A stretch of 64,000 nt of DNA, taken from NCBI RefSeq assembly GCF_002160865.1, contig NZ_NFLJ01000004.1:31458-95457 (forward strand), written 5' to 3'. A model generated the notes under the pieces. It had not been told where the DNA came from. It ran no database searches and worked only from the letters and a program-made list of their open reading frames with translations. Shown in pieces: positions 54,392 to 64,000 of this stretch. The number at the start of each line of letters is the position of its first letter. Position 1 is the first letter of the stretch. The translations under genes and the position numbers were made by a program. The DNA comes from Massiliimicrobium timonense (GTDB lineage: Bacteria > Bacillota_I > Bacilli_A > Erysipelotrichales > Coprobacillaceae).

Positions 54392-55330
54392 TTAAATAAA
54401 AGCTAAAATCCTTAATACCCAAATCCAAAACGTCAATGTAAAACCACTCAATAATGTTGTCAACATCACAGCATTACTACTTAATACACCTGTATATCCC
54501 ATATTTTTTGCCATCACAAAGCACGTAACAGTAGAAGCTGAACCTAACATCACTAAAATAGCTATAAGTTCTTCATTTCTAAATCCAAAAAGAATAGCCA
54601 ATGGTAAAAAAATAGCACAAAAGCCAATGAGCTTAAAAAATGCAGCGATACAAGCAGGTTTTATTTGACTGATAGCTTTTTTCAATTCAAATGAAGCTCC
54701 CATTGCGATTAAACCTAAAGGTGTTGCTGTATTAGCTATGTAGGACACACTCTTAGATAAAATCACAGGCATTGATAAATGACATAAAGACCAGATAACC
54801 CCTACAACAATACCAATAATAATAGGATTGGTTAATATACCTAGACATGTCTTTTTCAATAATTGTAAATCTAAATTTTGTGATTGTCCAAATGAAAGAA
54901 TAATCACAGCAAAAATATTGTACAATGGAACACTGCCAATAATCATCAATGGTCCCATTGTAGAATGACCATATATATTTTGGATTAAGGCAACACCTAA
55001 TAATGCAGCACTGCTACGATATGTGACTTGAACAAATTCAGCTCTTATGGATTTTTGAGTCAAAGTACAAGAAATAAAAGCTGCAATCGTAATACTTAAT
55101 AAAGTGGCAACAAAACAAAAAGCAACAAATGGAAAATTCCATGCTTTATGAAAGTCAACTGTCGCAATATCTTGAAATAATAAAACAGGCAAAGGAACAA
55201 GAAAGACAAATCTGTTAAGTTGTGAAGCAAAGCTTTCATGAATCCATCCTACCTTTTTTAAAATCATTCCTAAAACCATCATGAAAAAGACAGGGACAGT
55301 TGCATTTAAACTAAAAATTAAGTTTTCCAT
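54392..55330 (-). CDS. AEC-family (auxin efflux carrier-like) transporter
   Basis: 312 residues, ten membrane segments in two repeats: PVFFMMVLGMILKKVGWI at the start and ATPLGLIAMGASFELKKA in the second half, with a central loop near 150-160. These carriers move malate, other organic acids or amino acids. It starts one base after the HAD gene ends, so they are coupled. Confidence 0.92.
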   Translation of the reverse strand: MENLIFSLNATVPVFFMMVLGMILKKVGWIHESFASQLNRFVFLVPLPVLLFQDIATVDFHKAWNFPFVAFCFVATLLSITIAAFISCTLTQKSIRAEFVQVTYRSSAALLGVALIQNIYGHSTMGPLMIIGSVPLYNIFAVIILSFGQSQNLDLQLLKKTCLGILTNPIIIGIVVGVIWSLCHLSMPVILSKSVSYIANTATPLGLIAMGASFELKKAISQIKPACIAAFFKLIGFCAIFLPLAILFGFRNEELIAILVMLGSASTVTCFVMAKNMGYTGVLSSNAVMLTTLLSGFTLTFWIWVLRILAFI

Positions 55331-56137
55331 TTAATCCTCTGGAAACAAGATTTTTAATATACGTTCTAATCCTTGTTCATCAATAGAACGACAAATCAAA
55401 TCTGATTTTTGTTTTAATAATTCAACTGCATTGCCCATTGCGACACCCACTTCACAATATTCAAACATTTCTAAATCGTTGACTCCATCTCCAAAGGCAT
55501 AAGTTTCATGGCGACTCATGTGATAATAATCTAATACTTTTTGAATACCTACAGCTTTTGAAACAGTTGGAGAAAAGAACTCAAAAGCATTTTCACTGCC
55601 ATGTTCATCATGATGGATAACACAACTAAATCTTTCTTTAATATATTGTTCTATTTGTGCTTTATCTTTATTTGTAACATTAGCTTCAATTTTAATGGTT
55701 CTTTTTAAAACTTCATCTTTATCAAAATCACGTTTAAACATCTCTTTAAAACCTCTCGTAGAGAAAAATTGATAAAGTTCTTGAAAACTATGATCAATAT
55801 AAATAGAATTTGCTGTTTCAATCATATAATCACATTTTAAATCCTCTAACATCTGTACTGTCTGTATACATAAATCATAATCCATACAACCCTCAAAGAT
55901 AGATTGACCGTCAATTTCTACATATCCCCCGTTTGCAAGAACATAACCATCAAAACCGACTTTCAAGAAATGTTGATTCATCATGGCTTTAGGTCTACCT
56001 GAACAAATCAATATTTTATGTCCTTGTTTTTGAATCCTTTTCAATTCATGAATAACACCTTCAGGTATTTCTAAAATACCTCTATTGCCATCAACCAATG
56101 TTCCATCTACATCAAAAAATAATAACTTAGACCTCAT
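55331..56137 (-). CDS. Cof-type HAD phosphatase
   Basis: 268 residues from the ATG at 56137 (MRSKLLFFDVDG), behind GGGGGAAG. FFDVDGTLVDGNRG, LICSGRPKAMM, a lysine in VSKAVGIQ and FGDGVNDLEMF form the HAD motifs. First gene of a five-gene operon (HAD, AEC, Nudix, HAD, VOC). It resembles the HAD gene at 48101 over its whole length. Confidence 0.92.
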   Translation of the reverse strand: MRSKLLFFDVDGTLVDGNRGILEIPEGVIHELKRIQKQGHKILICSGRPKAMMNQHFLKVGFDGYVLANGGYVEIDGQSIFEGCMDYDLCIQTVQMLEDLKCDYMIETANSIYIDHSFQELYQFFSTRGFKEMFKRDFDKDEVLKRTIKIEANVTNKDKAQIEQYIKERFSCVIHHDEHGSENAFEFFSPTVSKAVGIQKVLDYYHMSRHETYAFGDGVNDLEMFEYCEVGVAMGNAVELLKQKSDLICRSIDEQGLERILKILFPED

Positions 56138-56235
56138 AAACTTCCCCCTATGATGTTCATTATACAAGAAAATCATTTTATCCTTTTATTTTTTCTAAGA
56201 TTGAAAGAAAGCTTAATATTGATGATTGCATAAAA

Positions 56236-56258
56236 AGAGATAAGAATTTATCTTATCC
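56236..56258 (-). terminator. Terminator of the MacB-like gene
   Basis: GATAAGA / TCTTATC arms with a five-base loop, followed by CTCTTTTT in the minus direction, directly past the stop codon. Confidence 0.75.
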
Positions 56259-59200
56259 CTATTCACTACGTAAAGCAGATACTGGATCACTTTTCGCTGC
56301 TTTCTTTGAAGGAATAATACCACCAATAAGTGTAAGAATAACACTTAAAACAATGAGAATCACTCCTCCAACTACTGGTAACGATGCACTCACATCAATA
56401 TTACCAGCAATAGAATGAATAATCATATTACCCGGTATCAACAATAATAAAGTAATTACAATTCCTAAAACACCTGCTAATAAACCAACAATAAATGTTT
56501 CTGCATTAAAGACTTGTGAAATATTACGTTTCGAAGCTCCAATAGCACGTAAAATACCTATTTCTTTTTGACGTTCCAAAACACTAATATAAGTAATAAC
56601 CCCTATCATAATAGAAGATACAACCAATGAAATAGCTACGAATGCTATTAAGACATAACTAATAACATTAATAATATCTGTTACAGATGACATCAATGTT
56701 CCAACATAGTCAGTATATGAAATAACTTTATCTTCATCTGTTTTTTCCATCTTGGCATTATAATTATCCAAAATATCAATCACATTCTGTTTTGTTTCAA
56801 AATCTTTAGGATAAATATTAATTCCACTTGGCTCATCAAAATTGGCATATCCCAAAAGTTTTAAATTATTTTCATATGTTGAAGTTTCTGTTGTCATTAA
56901 AGACATCATTAATTCTGATAATTCTTCTTCATCCATGTTCATTTGAATAGATTCAGCAAAAACATCAGGATTGATTTGGATAGCTGATTGCATATTTTGA
57001 GCTAAAGTACCCATCTGTTTTGTCATTTGTGCATTGATCTGGTCTTGAATAGATTTTGACATTTGAGTTGTATATTGACTAATTATAGATTGCATTTGCG
57101 TTTGCAGTAGTGTTGCAAACTGATCTGTTAAACCACTTTCTTGTAAAAGCTGAATCATTTGTTGTTGAAGTAATGTTTGAGCACGGTTTGTTGCTATATA
57201 ATTCATAAAATAAGTTTGCACCTGAGTTGGATCAAGCAAATTATTTTCTGTCATATATTTTTGAAAATCTGTTGTAATAGCTTGGCTTAATGTTTCAATC
57301 TGTTCTCTTGAAAATTGTACATCTAACTGTGATAAAATATTATTCATATCAATAGTAGGCAAGGAAGACGTATCTAATTTTATTTGACTTAAATCTAGAT
57401 TTCCCATACCTTTTGTTAATTGACTTTCATCAATTGTAAAAGCACTTTTTAATTTTTGTGTATTAATTGTAAATAAAGAATTCATATCAAAATCTTTATT
57501 TTCTTTTTCATCAAAACGTTTTCCAGTTAAAACATCTATTTCTTTATTTTCTAATTGTTTTTTGACTATATCACTTGATTGTGCCTGTTCGATGATATGT
57601 GTTGTTAATGTATAAGGATACCCAATTCCCGTTTTCAACATCGTTGCAGAGGCACTTTCAGAAGGTTGAACAACACCAACAATCTTTATTGTTTCTCCAT
57701 TTTGAATTAATTTTTCCATATAATCATGATTTTCTCTTTTATCTTTATAAAGATCATATTTTTCATCATACTGATAATAATCACTCGCATTAACAAGTTT
57801 AAATTCTTTATTTAAGACATCTTCATAAGAATAAGACTGATTATTTTCTATTTCATCAACATCTTCTTCTTTTGCAAACTGTTCTACCATTTTATCTAAT
57901 TCATCAAAATCCCTTAGTCCTAATGTATAAGACATCAAATCATTAATTTTACCACTCTTTGTTAAAACAAGGACACATTCATTATAATTTTGTGGCCAGC
58001 GCCCAGCTTTGACATCATATTGATCTTCATATAGACTCTTATCGCTAGGCATCTCAAAGAAAACATCGGTACTCATCATTGTTGACATCATACTGTTTCC
58101 ACTGCTGGATGACCCTAAACCTAAAGATTGAAAAGATTGGTCTGGATGTACTTGTCGTATTTCTTTTGTATCTGTATTATAAATTTGTGGTGATACATTA
58201 TAAGTATATTCCACAGCATTTGTATATTGTTTTATATTTGTATTGGATTCATCTAAATATTGTTTTAAAGAAGCCAAATCATTGGCACCAATCTTAGAAA
58301 ACATATTCGTAATCATCTGTAATACTTGAATATCGCCCTCTTGTTTTTCTTCATTTTGATTATCTTGAACATCCACCATCATGGATGTCATATCAAAACC
58401 TGTACTTTGAATTTGTAGAGGATATTCTGATAACGTTTCTTCTTCAATAGATTGTATATATTGATTCACGCCATTAGAAAGCGATAATATCAAAGCAATA
58501 CCAATAATACCAATCGATCCCGCAAAAGATGTTAAAATCGTTCTGGCCTTTTTAGTACGCAAGTTATTAAAACTCAAAGATAACGCTGTTAAAAATGACA
58601 TTGAAGATTTACCCATGTTTTTATGTTCTGGTTTGTCCAATTTATTTTCACTTACATGATATGGATGAGAATCACTACGAATCGTTCCATCTTTCAATTC
58701 TACAATACGTGTTGCATAATCTTGAGCCAACTCTGGGTTATGTGTTACCATAACAACCAGACGATCTTTTGCGACTTCTTTTAAAAGCTCCATAACTTGA
58801 ACACTTGTATCACTATCCAATGCTCCTGTTGGTTCATCAGCAAGTAAAATATCTGGATCATTCACTAATGCCCTTGCAATAGCGACACGTTGCATTTGTC
58901 CTCCAGACATCTGATTTGGCTTTTTATGTCCCTGATTACCAAGTCCTACCTGCTCTAATGCTTTTTTGGCACGTTCACGTCGCTCCGCCTTAGAAATACC
59001 AGATATTGTTAAAGCTAACTCAACATTAGATAGAACTGTCTGATGGGGAATCAAATTATAGCTTTGAAATACAAACCCAATCGTATGATTACGATATGAA
59101 TCCCAATCTCTATCTTTATATTTTTTTGTAGATATTCCATTAATAATCAAATCACCTTGATCATAACGATCTAACCCACCAATAATATTCAAAAGCGTTG

Positions 59201-59333
59201 TCTTTCCACTTCCACTTGGTCCTAATATTGCAACAAATTCATTATCTCTTAAATTCAAACTCACACCATCCAGTGCTTTTTGAATTAAGTCACCTGTTTT
59301 ATACCGCTTGTGTATATTTTTTATCTGTAACAT
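56259..59333 (-). CDS. MacB-type ABC transporter: fused ATPase and FtsX-like permease
   Basis: 1,024 residues. ATPase 1-220: GPSGSGKTT, signature MSGGQMQRVAIARAL and ILLADEPTGALD. One membrane segment at about 268-290 (FAGSIGIIGIALILSLSNGV), an outside domain of about 600 residues rich in Q and coiled coil (near 670-800), and three segments at 895-1010 ending in SKKAAKSDPVSALRSE. This is a one-chain exporter or mechanotransmission protein of MacB/FtsX type. In Firmicutes such proteins often export antimicrobial peptides or lipoproteins. No TolC-type partner is expected in a Gram-positive. Confidence 0.93.
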   Translation of the reverse strand: MLQIKNIHKRYKTGDLIQKALDGVSLNLRDNEFVAILGPSGSGKTTLLNIIGGLDRYDQGDLIINGISTKKYKDRDWDSYRNHTIGFVFQSYNLIPHQTVLSNVELALTISGISKAERRERAKKALEQVGLGNQGHKKPNQMSGGQMQRVAIARALVNDPDILLADEPTGALDSDTSVQVMELLKEVAKDRLVVMVTHNPELAQDYATRIVELKDGTIRSDSHPYHVSENKLDKPEHKNMGKSSMSFLTALSLSFNNLRTKKARTILTSFAGSIGIIGIALILSLSNGVNQYIQSIEEETLSEYPLQIQSTGFDMTSMMVDVQDNQNEEKQEGDIQVLQMITNMFSKIGANDLASLKQYLDESNTNIKQYTNAVEYTYNVSPQIYNTDTKEIRQVHPDQSFQSLGLGSSSSGNSMMSTMMSTDVFFEMPSDKSLYEDQYDVKAGRWPQNYNECVLVLTKSGKINDLMSYTLGLRDFDELDKMVEQFAKEEDVDEIENNQSYSYEDVLNKEFKLVNASDYYQYDEKYDLYKDKRENHDYMEKLIQNGETIKIVGVVQPSESASATMLKTGIGYPYTLTTHIIEQAQSSDIVKKQLENKEIDVLTGKRFDEKENKDFDMNSLFTINTQKLKSAFTIDESQLTKGMGNLDLSQIKLDTSSLPTIDMNNILSQLDVQFSREQIETLSQAITTDFQKYMTENNLLDPTQVQTYFMNYIATNRAQTLLQQQMIQLLQESGLTDQFATLLQTQMQSIISQYTTQMSKSIQDQINAQMTKQMGTLAQNMQSAIQINPDVFAESIQMNMDEEELSELMMSLMTTETSTYENNLKLLGYANFDEPSGINIYPKDFETKQNVIDILDNYNAKMEKTDEDKVISYTDYVGTLMSSVTDIINVISYVLIAFVAISLVVSSIMIGVITYISVLERQKEIGILRAIGASKRNISQVFNAETFIVGLLAGVLGIVITLLLLIPGNMIIHSIAGNIDVSASLPVVGGVILIVLSVILTLIGGIIPSKKAAKSDPVSALRSE

Positions 59334-59456
59334 TCTTCTATCCCCTTTATTTATGAATATCTACTATTAAATCTCTTTAATTTGAATTAAAAATGAACAT
59401 TTTCATATATTTATCATTTTATATTATCTTCGACATATTTCCCGGGAAATAGATTT

Positions 59457-59969
59457 TTATTTCATTGAATCCAAATTGATATTTTCTAATGCAAGTAACA
59501 TTCTTTTTCTTTCAAGTCCCCCAGCATATCCTGTCAAACTCCCATTCGTTCCAACGACTCTATGACATGGAATAATAATAGAGATAGGATTATGTCCAAC
59601 AGCACTACCTACTGCTTGAGCAGACATTGACGATTTATTCATTTGTTTGGCTATTGTTTGAGCAATAGCTTTATATGTTGTTGTTTGTCCATAAGGTATA
59701 TCACACAATATTCGCCAGACTCTTTTTTGAAACTCTGTGCCTTCTGGTGCTATTTTTAATCTACTAATAGAAGGATTGCAACCATCAAAATATTCATCTA
59801 GCCACTTTTTTGTTTCTCTTAAAATAACTGTTTCCTTTGATACAGGTCTTTCTTTTATTTTTCCCATATAATATTTTTGCCCTTCTATCCACAAACCTAC
59901 TAAACAATCTTCATAACTCACTAGCAATAACCTCCCTAATGGAGATTGATAATATGTCTGATTATACAT
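59457..59969 (-). CDS. ogt: Methylated-DNA-[protein]-cysteine S-methyltransferase
   Basis: 170 residues. The active cysteine is in IIIPCHRVVG near 135, and the DNA-binding helix region GTEFQKRVWRILCDIPYG and YKAIAQTIA is complete; GYAGGLERKRMLL closes the domain. It repairs O6-alkylguanine by moving the alkyl group to its own cysteine. Single gene upstream of the lysS leader, on the other strand. Confidence 0.96.
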   Translation of the reverse strand: MYNQTYYQSPLGRLLLVSYEDCLVGLWIEGQKYYMGKIKERPVSKETVILRETKKWLDEYFDGCNPSISRLKIAPEGTEFQKRVWRILCDIPYGQTTTYKAIAQTIAKQMNKSSMSAQAVGSAVGHNPISIIIPCHRVVGTNGSLTGYAGGLERKRMLLALENINLDSMK

Positions 59970-60040
59970 GCTTTCACCCCTTTATATTCTAACATTTTCT
60001 TTCATTCATAACAAACACTGTTCTTAAAAATGAATATCTC

Positions 60041-60069
60041 TTGACATTAAATATGTTTATTTATATAAT
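60041..60069 (+). promoter_or_regulatory. Consensus sigma-70/A promoter of lysS
   Basis: TTGACA, 17-bp spacer, TATAAT: a perfect match, about 55 bases before the conserved part of the T-box leader. Confidence 0.92.
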
Positions 60070-60094
60070 ACATGCGTATAGAAAAAAGGCGATG

Positions 60095-61840
<1,746 letters not shown>

Positions 61841-61891
61841 TGATAAAATCAAGATAATTTGAATTTCCAACGAATTAACAATATAAATATA

Positions 61892-61960
61892 AGCATAAAT
61901 TTATGATATGATAATACGAAACAACTCATGACTATTGATCATAAAGTTATGCTTTTTTTA
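61892..61960 (+). terminator. Terminator of lysS
   Basis: Long arms AGCATAAATTTATGAT and ATCATAAAGTTATGCT (15 of 16 pair), then eight T. Confidence 0.85.
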
Positions 61961-62048
61961 TTCCATAAAAGAGTTAGATAATTTATAGAAAATATGTAAG
62001 TGGATGCATCTAGTTTAAATGTATAAATATGATTCATTTGTTATATAC

Positions 62049-62077
62049 TTGAAATAGAGTCAAGCTAATGTTATAAT
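62049..62077 (+). promoter_or_regulatory. Promoter of a putative antitoxin RNA
   Basis: TTGAAA, exactly 17 bp, TATAAT. The predicted start is near 62084, just before the left direct repeat. No coding region follows; the transcript would end at 62148. Confidence 0.75.
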
Positions 62078-62086
62078 TGACTCGTA

Positions 62087-62106
62087 AGTTAAACAGCATT
62101 GTATCA
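62087..62106. repeat. Direct repeat, left copy
   Basis: AGTTAAACAGCATTGTATCA; 19 of 20 bases are the same as at 62250-62269, in the same direction. The two copies flank the toxin gene and its terminator. Confidence 0.9.
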
Positions 62107-62111
62107 ATGCA

Positions 62112-62144
62112 AAAAGGTAAGGAACGCTACTCCTTACCTTTTCT
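62112..62144. terminator. Shared bidirectional terminator of toxin and antitoxin RNAs
   Basis: Perfect 12-base arms AAAAGGTAAGGA / TCCTTACCTTTT with a seven-base loop, T runs on both sides. Confidence 0.85.
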
Positions 62145-62175
62145 AGTTTTTATAGTGAACTTAACACTAGGATAG

Positions 62176-62262
62176 TTATCGCTTTATATTTCTGTCTATC
62201 CATTTACAAATATAATATGCAATTATACCTGCCACGACAGATAAAACTAAGTTAAACAACAT
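62176..62262 (-). CDS. Putative type I toxin: 28-residue membrane peptide (Fst/Ldr-like)
   Basis: A 28-residue frame starting MLFNLVLSVVAGIIAYY, then a charged end with CKWIDR. One N-terminal membrane helix and a basic tail, as in Fst (Enterococcus) and Lpt (Lactobacillus) toxins. The ribosome site GAAAGGAGGTG is very strong, but its AGGAGG is paired into a hairpin with CCTCCT just upstream (62270-62287). A promoter lies at 62303-62330, and a shared terminator follows. No other gene overlaps it. Type I toxins of this class damage the membrane when their antisense RNA is lost. The class is inferred from layout and peptide form, not from close sequence match. Confidence 0.72.
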   Translation of the reverse strand: MLFNLVLSVVAGIIAYYICKWIDRNIKR

Positions 62263-62269
62263 TGTATCA
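62250..62269. repeat. Direct repeat, right copy (over toxin start codon)
   Basis: AGTTAAACAACATTGTATCA; one base differs from the left copy (62087). It covers the toxin ATG (62262-62260) and the bases just before its ribosome site. Confidence 0.9.
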
Positions 62270-62287
62270 CCTCCTTTCAAGAGGAGG
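62270..62287 (-). promoter_or_regulatory. Hairpin that buries the toxin ribosome binding site
   Basis: On the toxin mRNA CCTCCT pairs with AGGAGG across a six-base loop, hiding the Shine-Dalgarno sequence. Fst mRNA has the same kind of 5' block. Confidence 0.8.
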
Positions 62288-62302
62288 AACGATAACAATC
62301 AT

Positions 62303-62330
62303 ATTATATCAAATACAAGATATTTCACAA
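62303..62330 (-). promoter_or_regulatory. Promoter of the toxin mRNA
   Basis: Minus strand TTGTGA, 16-bp spacer, TATAAT, with the start expected near 62296. That gives a toxin mRNA of about 185 bases down to the shared terminator. Confidence 0.65.
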
Positions 62331-62429
62331 TTAAAAACATCCTTATGCAATTATTTTTAATGCAATTTATAACAAAAAATATTATAATTCTTTTTAGTAT
62401 TTTTAATGAAAGAAAAGGGTGACTATTTA

Positions 62430-63356
62430 ATGAATGAATTTTTTGATAAGAAGAAAGCCTTACAAATCATATTAGACATAGCCTATCATAAAGGAATATC
62501 TCAATCTCAATTGATTGAAGGAATTTATGACTATTCTCATTTCAATAGAATGTGTAATGGCAAAGAAAATATAAAAATAGATATACTTGTATTATGCTGT
62601 ATAAAACTAGATATCAGTTTTGATAAAATCATACAATTAAGCAAAGAAAAACCTTTGTTAGAATTGGATGCCTATTATGATCAATTTGAAATCATAAGAC
62701 AAAAAAGAAATTACAATGAATTGTCAAAATTATACCAATCAATCATTTTCAACAAAAAGTTAAAAGAATTTGATAAATATAAACAATTAGCCACTCATAT
62801 CCTTGCTATTATTGAAGCTCAAAACAATCATAACTTTGAACCAGCAAAACGCTTATTAGAACAAGCATTTGAACTATCAGGATATTCAATACAAAAATAT
62901 AACCAATTTCATTTAACCAAAGAACAAGTAGAGATTTTAATTGACTATTCCTTATGTTGTTTTTCTTTAAATGATCCAAAATGGCAGGAAATACTGCTAT
63001 ATTTAAAAGAAAATAAGAATAATTTTGTTGATGAAGAAACCTTTGACTATATGTACCCAAAAATTATATACAACTTAAGTACGATATTTCTCTATAATAA
63101 AGATTATATCAACTCTTTAATCTATAGCGAAGAAGCAATACAATTTTGCAGAAACAAAAATAAATTCATAATTTTACCTTATCTATATTATAATTCTGCT
63201 TGTTGCCTATGTATGTTAAAAAAATATGATAAAGCTAAAGAATACTTAGATAATAGTAAAAGCATATTTAAAATCCAAAATAATTTAAAAGAATTTGAAA
63301 AAGTATATCAGACAGATTGCCAAATCTATTTCAAAAATAGTGACTTTACTATATAA
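62430..63356 (+). CDS. HTH/TPR regulator, RRNPP (Rgg/PlcR)-like
   Basis: 308 residues from the ATG at 62430 (MNEFFDKKKA), behind AAAGGGTGA. Residues 1-65 look like an XRE-type HTH (GISQSQLIEGIYDYSHFNRMC with a degenerate recognition helix). Residues 75-305 are TPR-like helical pairs: EPAKRLLEQAFELSG, NSLIYSEEAIQFC and KYDKAKEYLDNSKSIF. That plan is shared by Rgg, PlcR and other peptide-sensing regulators. No small signal-peptide gene is seen beside it, though the debris after it was not resolved. It starts 100 bp from the toxin promoter, on the other strand, so both share one gap. Confidence 0.75.
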   Translation: MNEFFDKKKALQIILDIAYHKGISQSQLIEGIYDYSHFNRMCNGKENIKIDILVLCCIKLDISFDKIIQLSKEKPLLELDAYYDQFEIIRQKRNYNELSKLYQSIIFNKKLKEFDKYKQLATHILAIIEAQNNHNFEPAKRLLEQAFELSGYSIQKYNQFHLTKEQVEILIDYSLCCFSLNDPKWQEILLYLKENKNNFVDEETFDYMYPKIIYNLSTIFLYNKDYINSLIYSEEAIQFCRNKNKFIILPYLYYNSACCLCMLKKYDKAKEYLDNSKSIFKIQNNLKEFEKVYQTDCQIYFKNSDFTI

Positions 63357-63884
63357 ACAATTTCTCAAACAATCAAATGAATCTCAATTCTAATAAATAG
63401 TATACATTCCAATTTTTACCATAATAATGATTAATAAAATATTCTAAACACAAAGGAATAAATTTGTTCTTATCAGATATAATAATTTATATATAAACAA
63501 ATTCAAATAACATATATATAAGACTGAAGAAAAATTTCTAGATTATCTCCATATTCAAGCTATATCATCTTCGCTTATAGTAATTTTCATTTTATAACTT
63601 CTGTTCTTCAGTATTATGACTTTTTGTTGTAATTTCTTCATTGAGACTATTATCAATTTACTAGGATGCCTCGTCCACAAGAACTCGTAGAATAATTTAT
63701 GAATCATGTTTCTTTCACAACGTTCTGATTTATTATCTTAGTTTACTTTACCTTTTACATCAGTTTGTCAAAGTAACTTCATCCTCAACATCACCGTCAA
63801 CGATTTGTGGCTTACTACACTTGGTAATAACTATCTGTTGTTGGTTTATCTTCAACTCAATTCATGCTATGACTGACACATAAT
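63357..63884. other. Gene-poor stretch before the group II intron
   Basis: No full gene. On the minus strand a 33-codon frame (63861-63760; includes QQIVITKCSKPQIVDGDVED) is open without a start and looks like a coding remnant next to the intron's 3' end. Elsewhere I see only AT-rich sequence without clear hairpins. Confidence 0.5.
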
Positions 63885-64000
63885 AGAGTAGAGGGAAGAA
63901 ATTAATCTTCGCCCCTCTCATTGCACCGTACGTACGGGTCTCGTATACGGCGCTACATTTATATGTTAATACAACTTATCTTAGATAGTATGCGAGGGGA
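63885..64000 (-). mobile_element. 3' end of a group II intron (domains V and VI), cut by window edge
   Basis: On the minus strand 63953-63923 folds as domain V: GCGCCGTATACG, a short loop, then CCGTACGTACGGTGC, with a CGC triad and a two-base bulge on the 3' side. It is followed by a domain VI-like hairpin (GAGAGGG...CCCTCTACTC, with a candidate branch-point A) and an end near 63885 in CTCTAT. The reverse transcriptase gene, if present, would lie beyond 64000. The family fit is by eye. Confidence 0.6.

Larger units (their letters stand above)
62084..62148 (+). ncRNA. Putative ~65-nt antitoxin RNA (RNAII-like)
   Basis: Transcript predicted between the promoter at 62049-62077 and the hairpin plus TTTT at 62112-62144. 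It carries the direct repeat 62087-62106, whose partner copy covers the toxin's start codon and the base of its ribosome site on the other strand. RNA length, place and convergent layout are those of RNAII of the pAD1 par locus. No transcript data are available, so this is inferred from sequence. Confidence 0.6.

Overview
The window is about 64 kb of AT-rich DNA with short intergenic gaps, strong GGAGG-type ribosome binding sites, a T-box leader, a WG-repeat lipoprotein, tandem CmpB-type membrane proteins, Rpn-type nuclease debris and a sortase-anchored surface protein. These point to a low-GC, gut-type Firmicute, most likely Erysipelotrichia (Coprobacillaceae-like). This placement is an inference from gene content; there is no rRNA here to confirm it.

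Left region, 1-9,900 (minus strand): an unusual chaperone/GTPase operon. In transcription order it encodes a membrane-anchored zinc-ribbon GTPase, a divergent GrpE-like exchange factor, a lid-less Hsp70, a second Hsp70 fused to a von Willebrand A domain, a large protein with a J-like N-terminus, zinc ribbons, helical repeats and FN3-like domains, and a second zinc-ribbon protein cut by the window edge just before its probable P-loop. An intrinsic-terminator-like hairpin lies between the two Hsp70 genes. This is a complete Hsp70 cycle (ATPase, exchange factor, candidate J-like partner) wired to GTPases and a metal-dependent adhesion domain, and it is the best candidate for an undescribed system. 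A debris-rich gap (9.9-11.15 kb) follows, then a two-gene ATPase/RloB defence operon of AbiL type (11.2-13.1 kb) behind a 39-bp palindrome.

Middle region, 13.8-35.6 kb: housekeeping and transport. It holds phosphoglucomutase, an Rpn nuclease gene broken by one in-frame TAG, a metallophosphoesterase, YbaK, an HD protein, a TVP38 membrane protein, a two-component system, DUF2871, a divergent YeiH/LysR pair, GrpB, RDD, and a sugar locus (NagB-like deaminase, PTS IIC, RpiR regulator) with repeated CACACA-type motifs. A 1,940-residue cell-wall phosphoesterase with three lamin-tail domains closes this part.

Right-centre, 36-60 kb: mostly minus-strand genes. These include an ABC exporter, an SdpI/ArsR pair, HPr, a membrane-tethered degenerate methyltransferase with a WG-repeat lipoprotein, a nitroreductase, a lipid kinase and Trm11-like methyltransferase, an O-antigen-ligase-like protein that probably starts at ATT, HAD phosphatases, YitT, tRNA-Thr(CGU), an ECF S component, VanZ, a five-gene HAD/AEC/Nudix/HAD/VOC operon, a MacB-type ABC protein and Ogt.

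Right end, 60-64 kb: lysS behind a T-box leader, then a compact locus with the full layout of a type I toxin-antitoxin module of the Fst/par kind. It has a 28-residue hydrophobic peptide whose ribosome binding site is buried in a hairpin, a convergent promoter for a ~65-nt RNA, a shared terminator and a 20-bp direct repeat. An RRNPP-like regulator follows, and the window ends in the 3' end (domains V-VI) of a group II intron on the minus strand.
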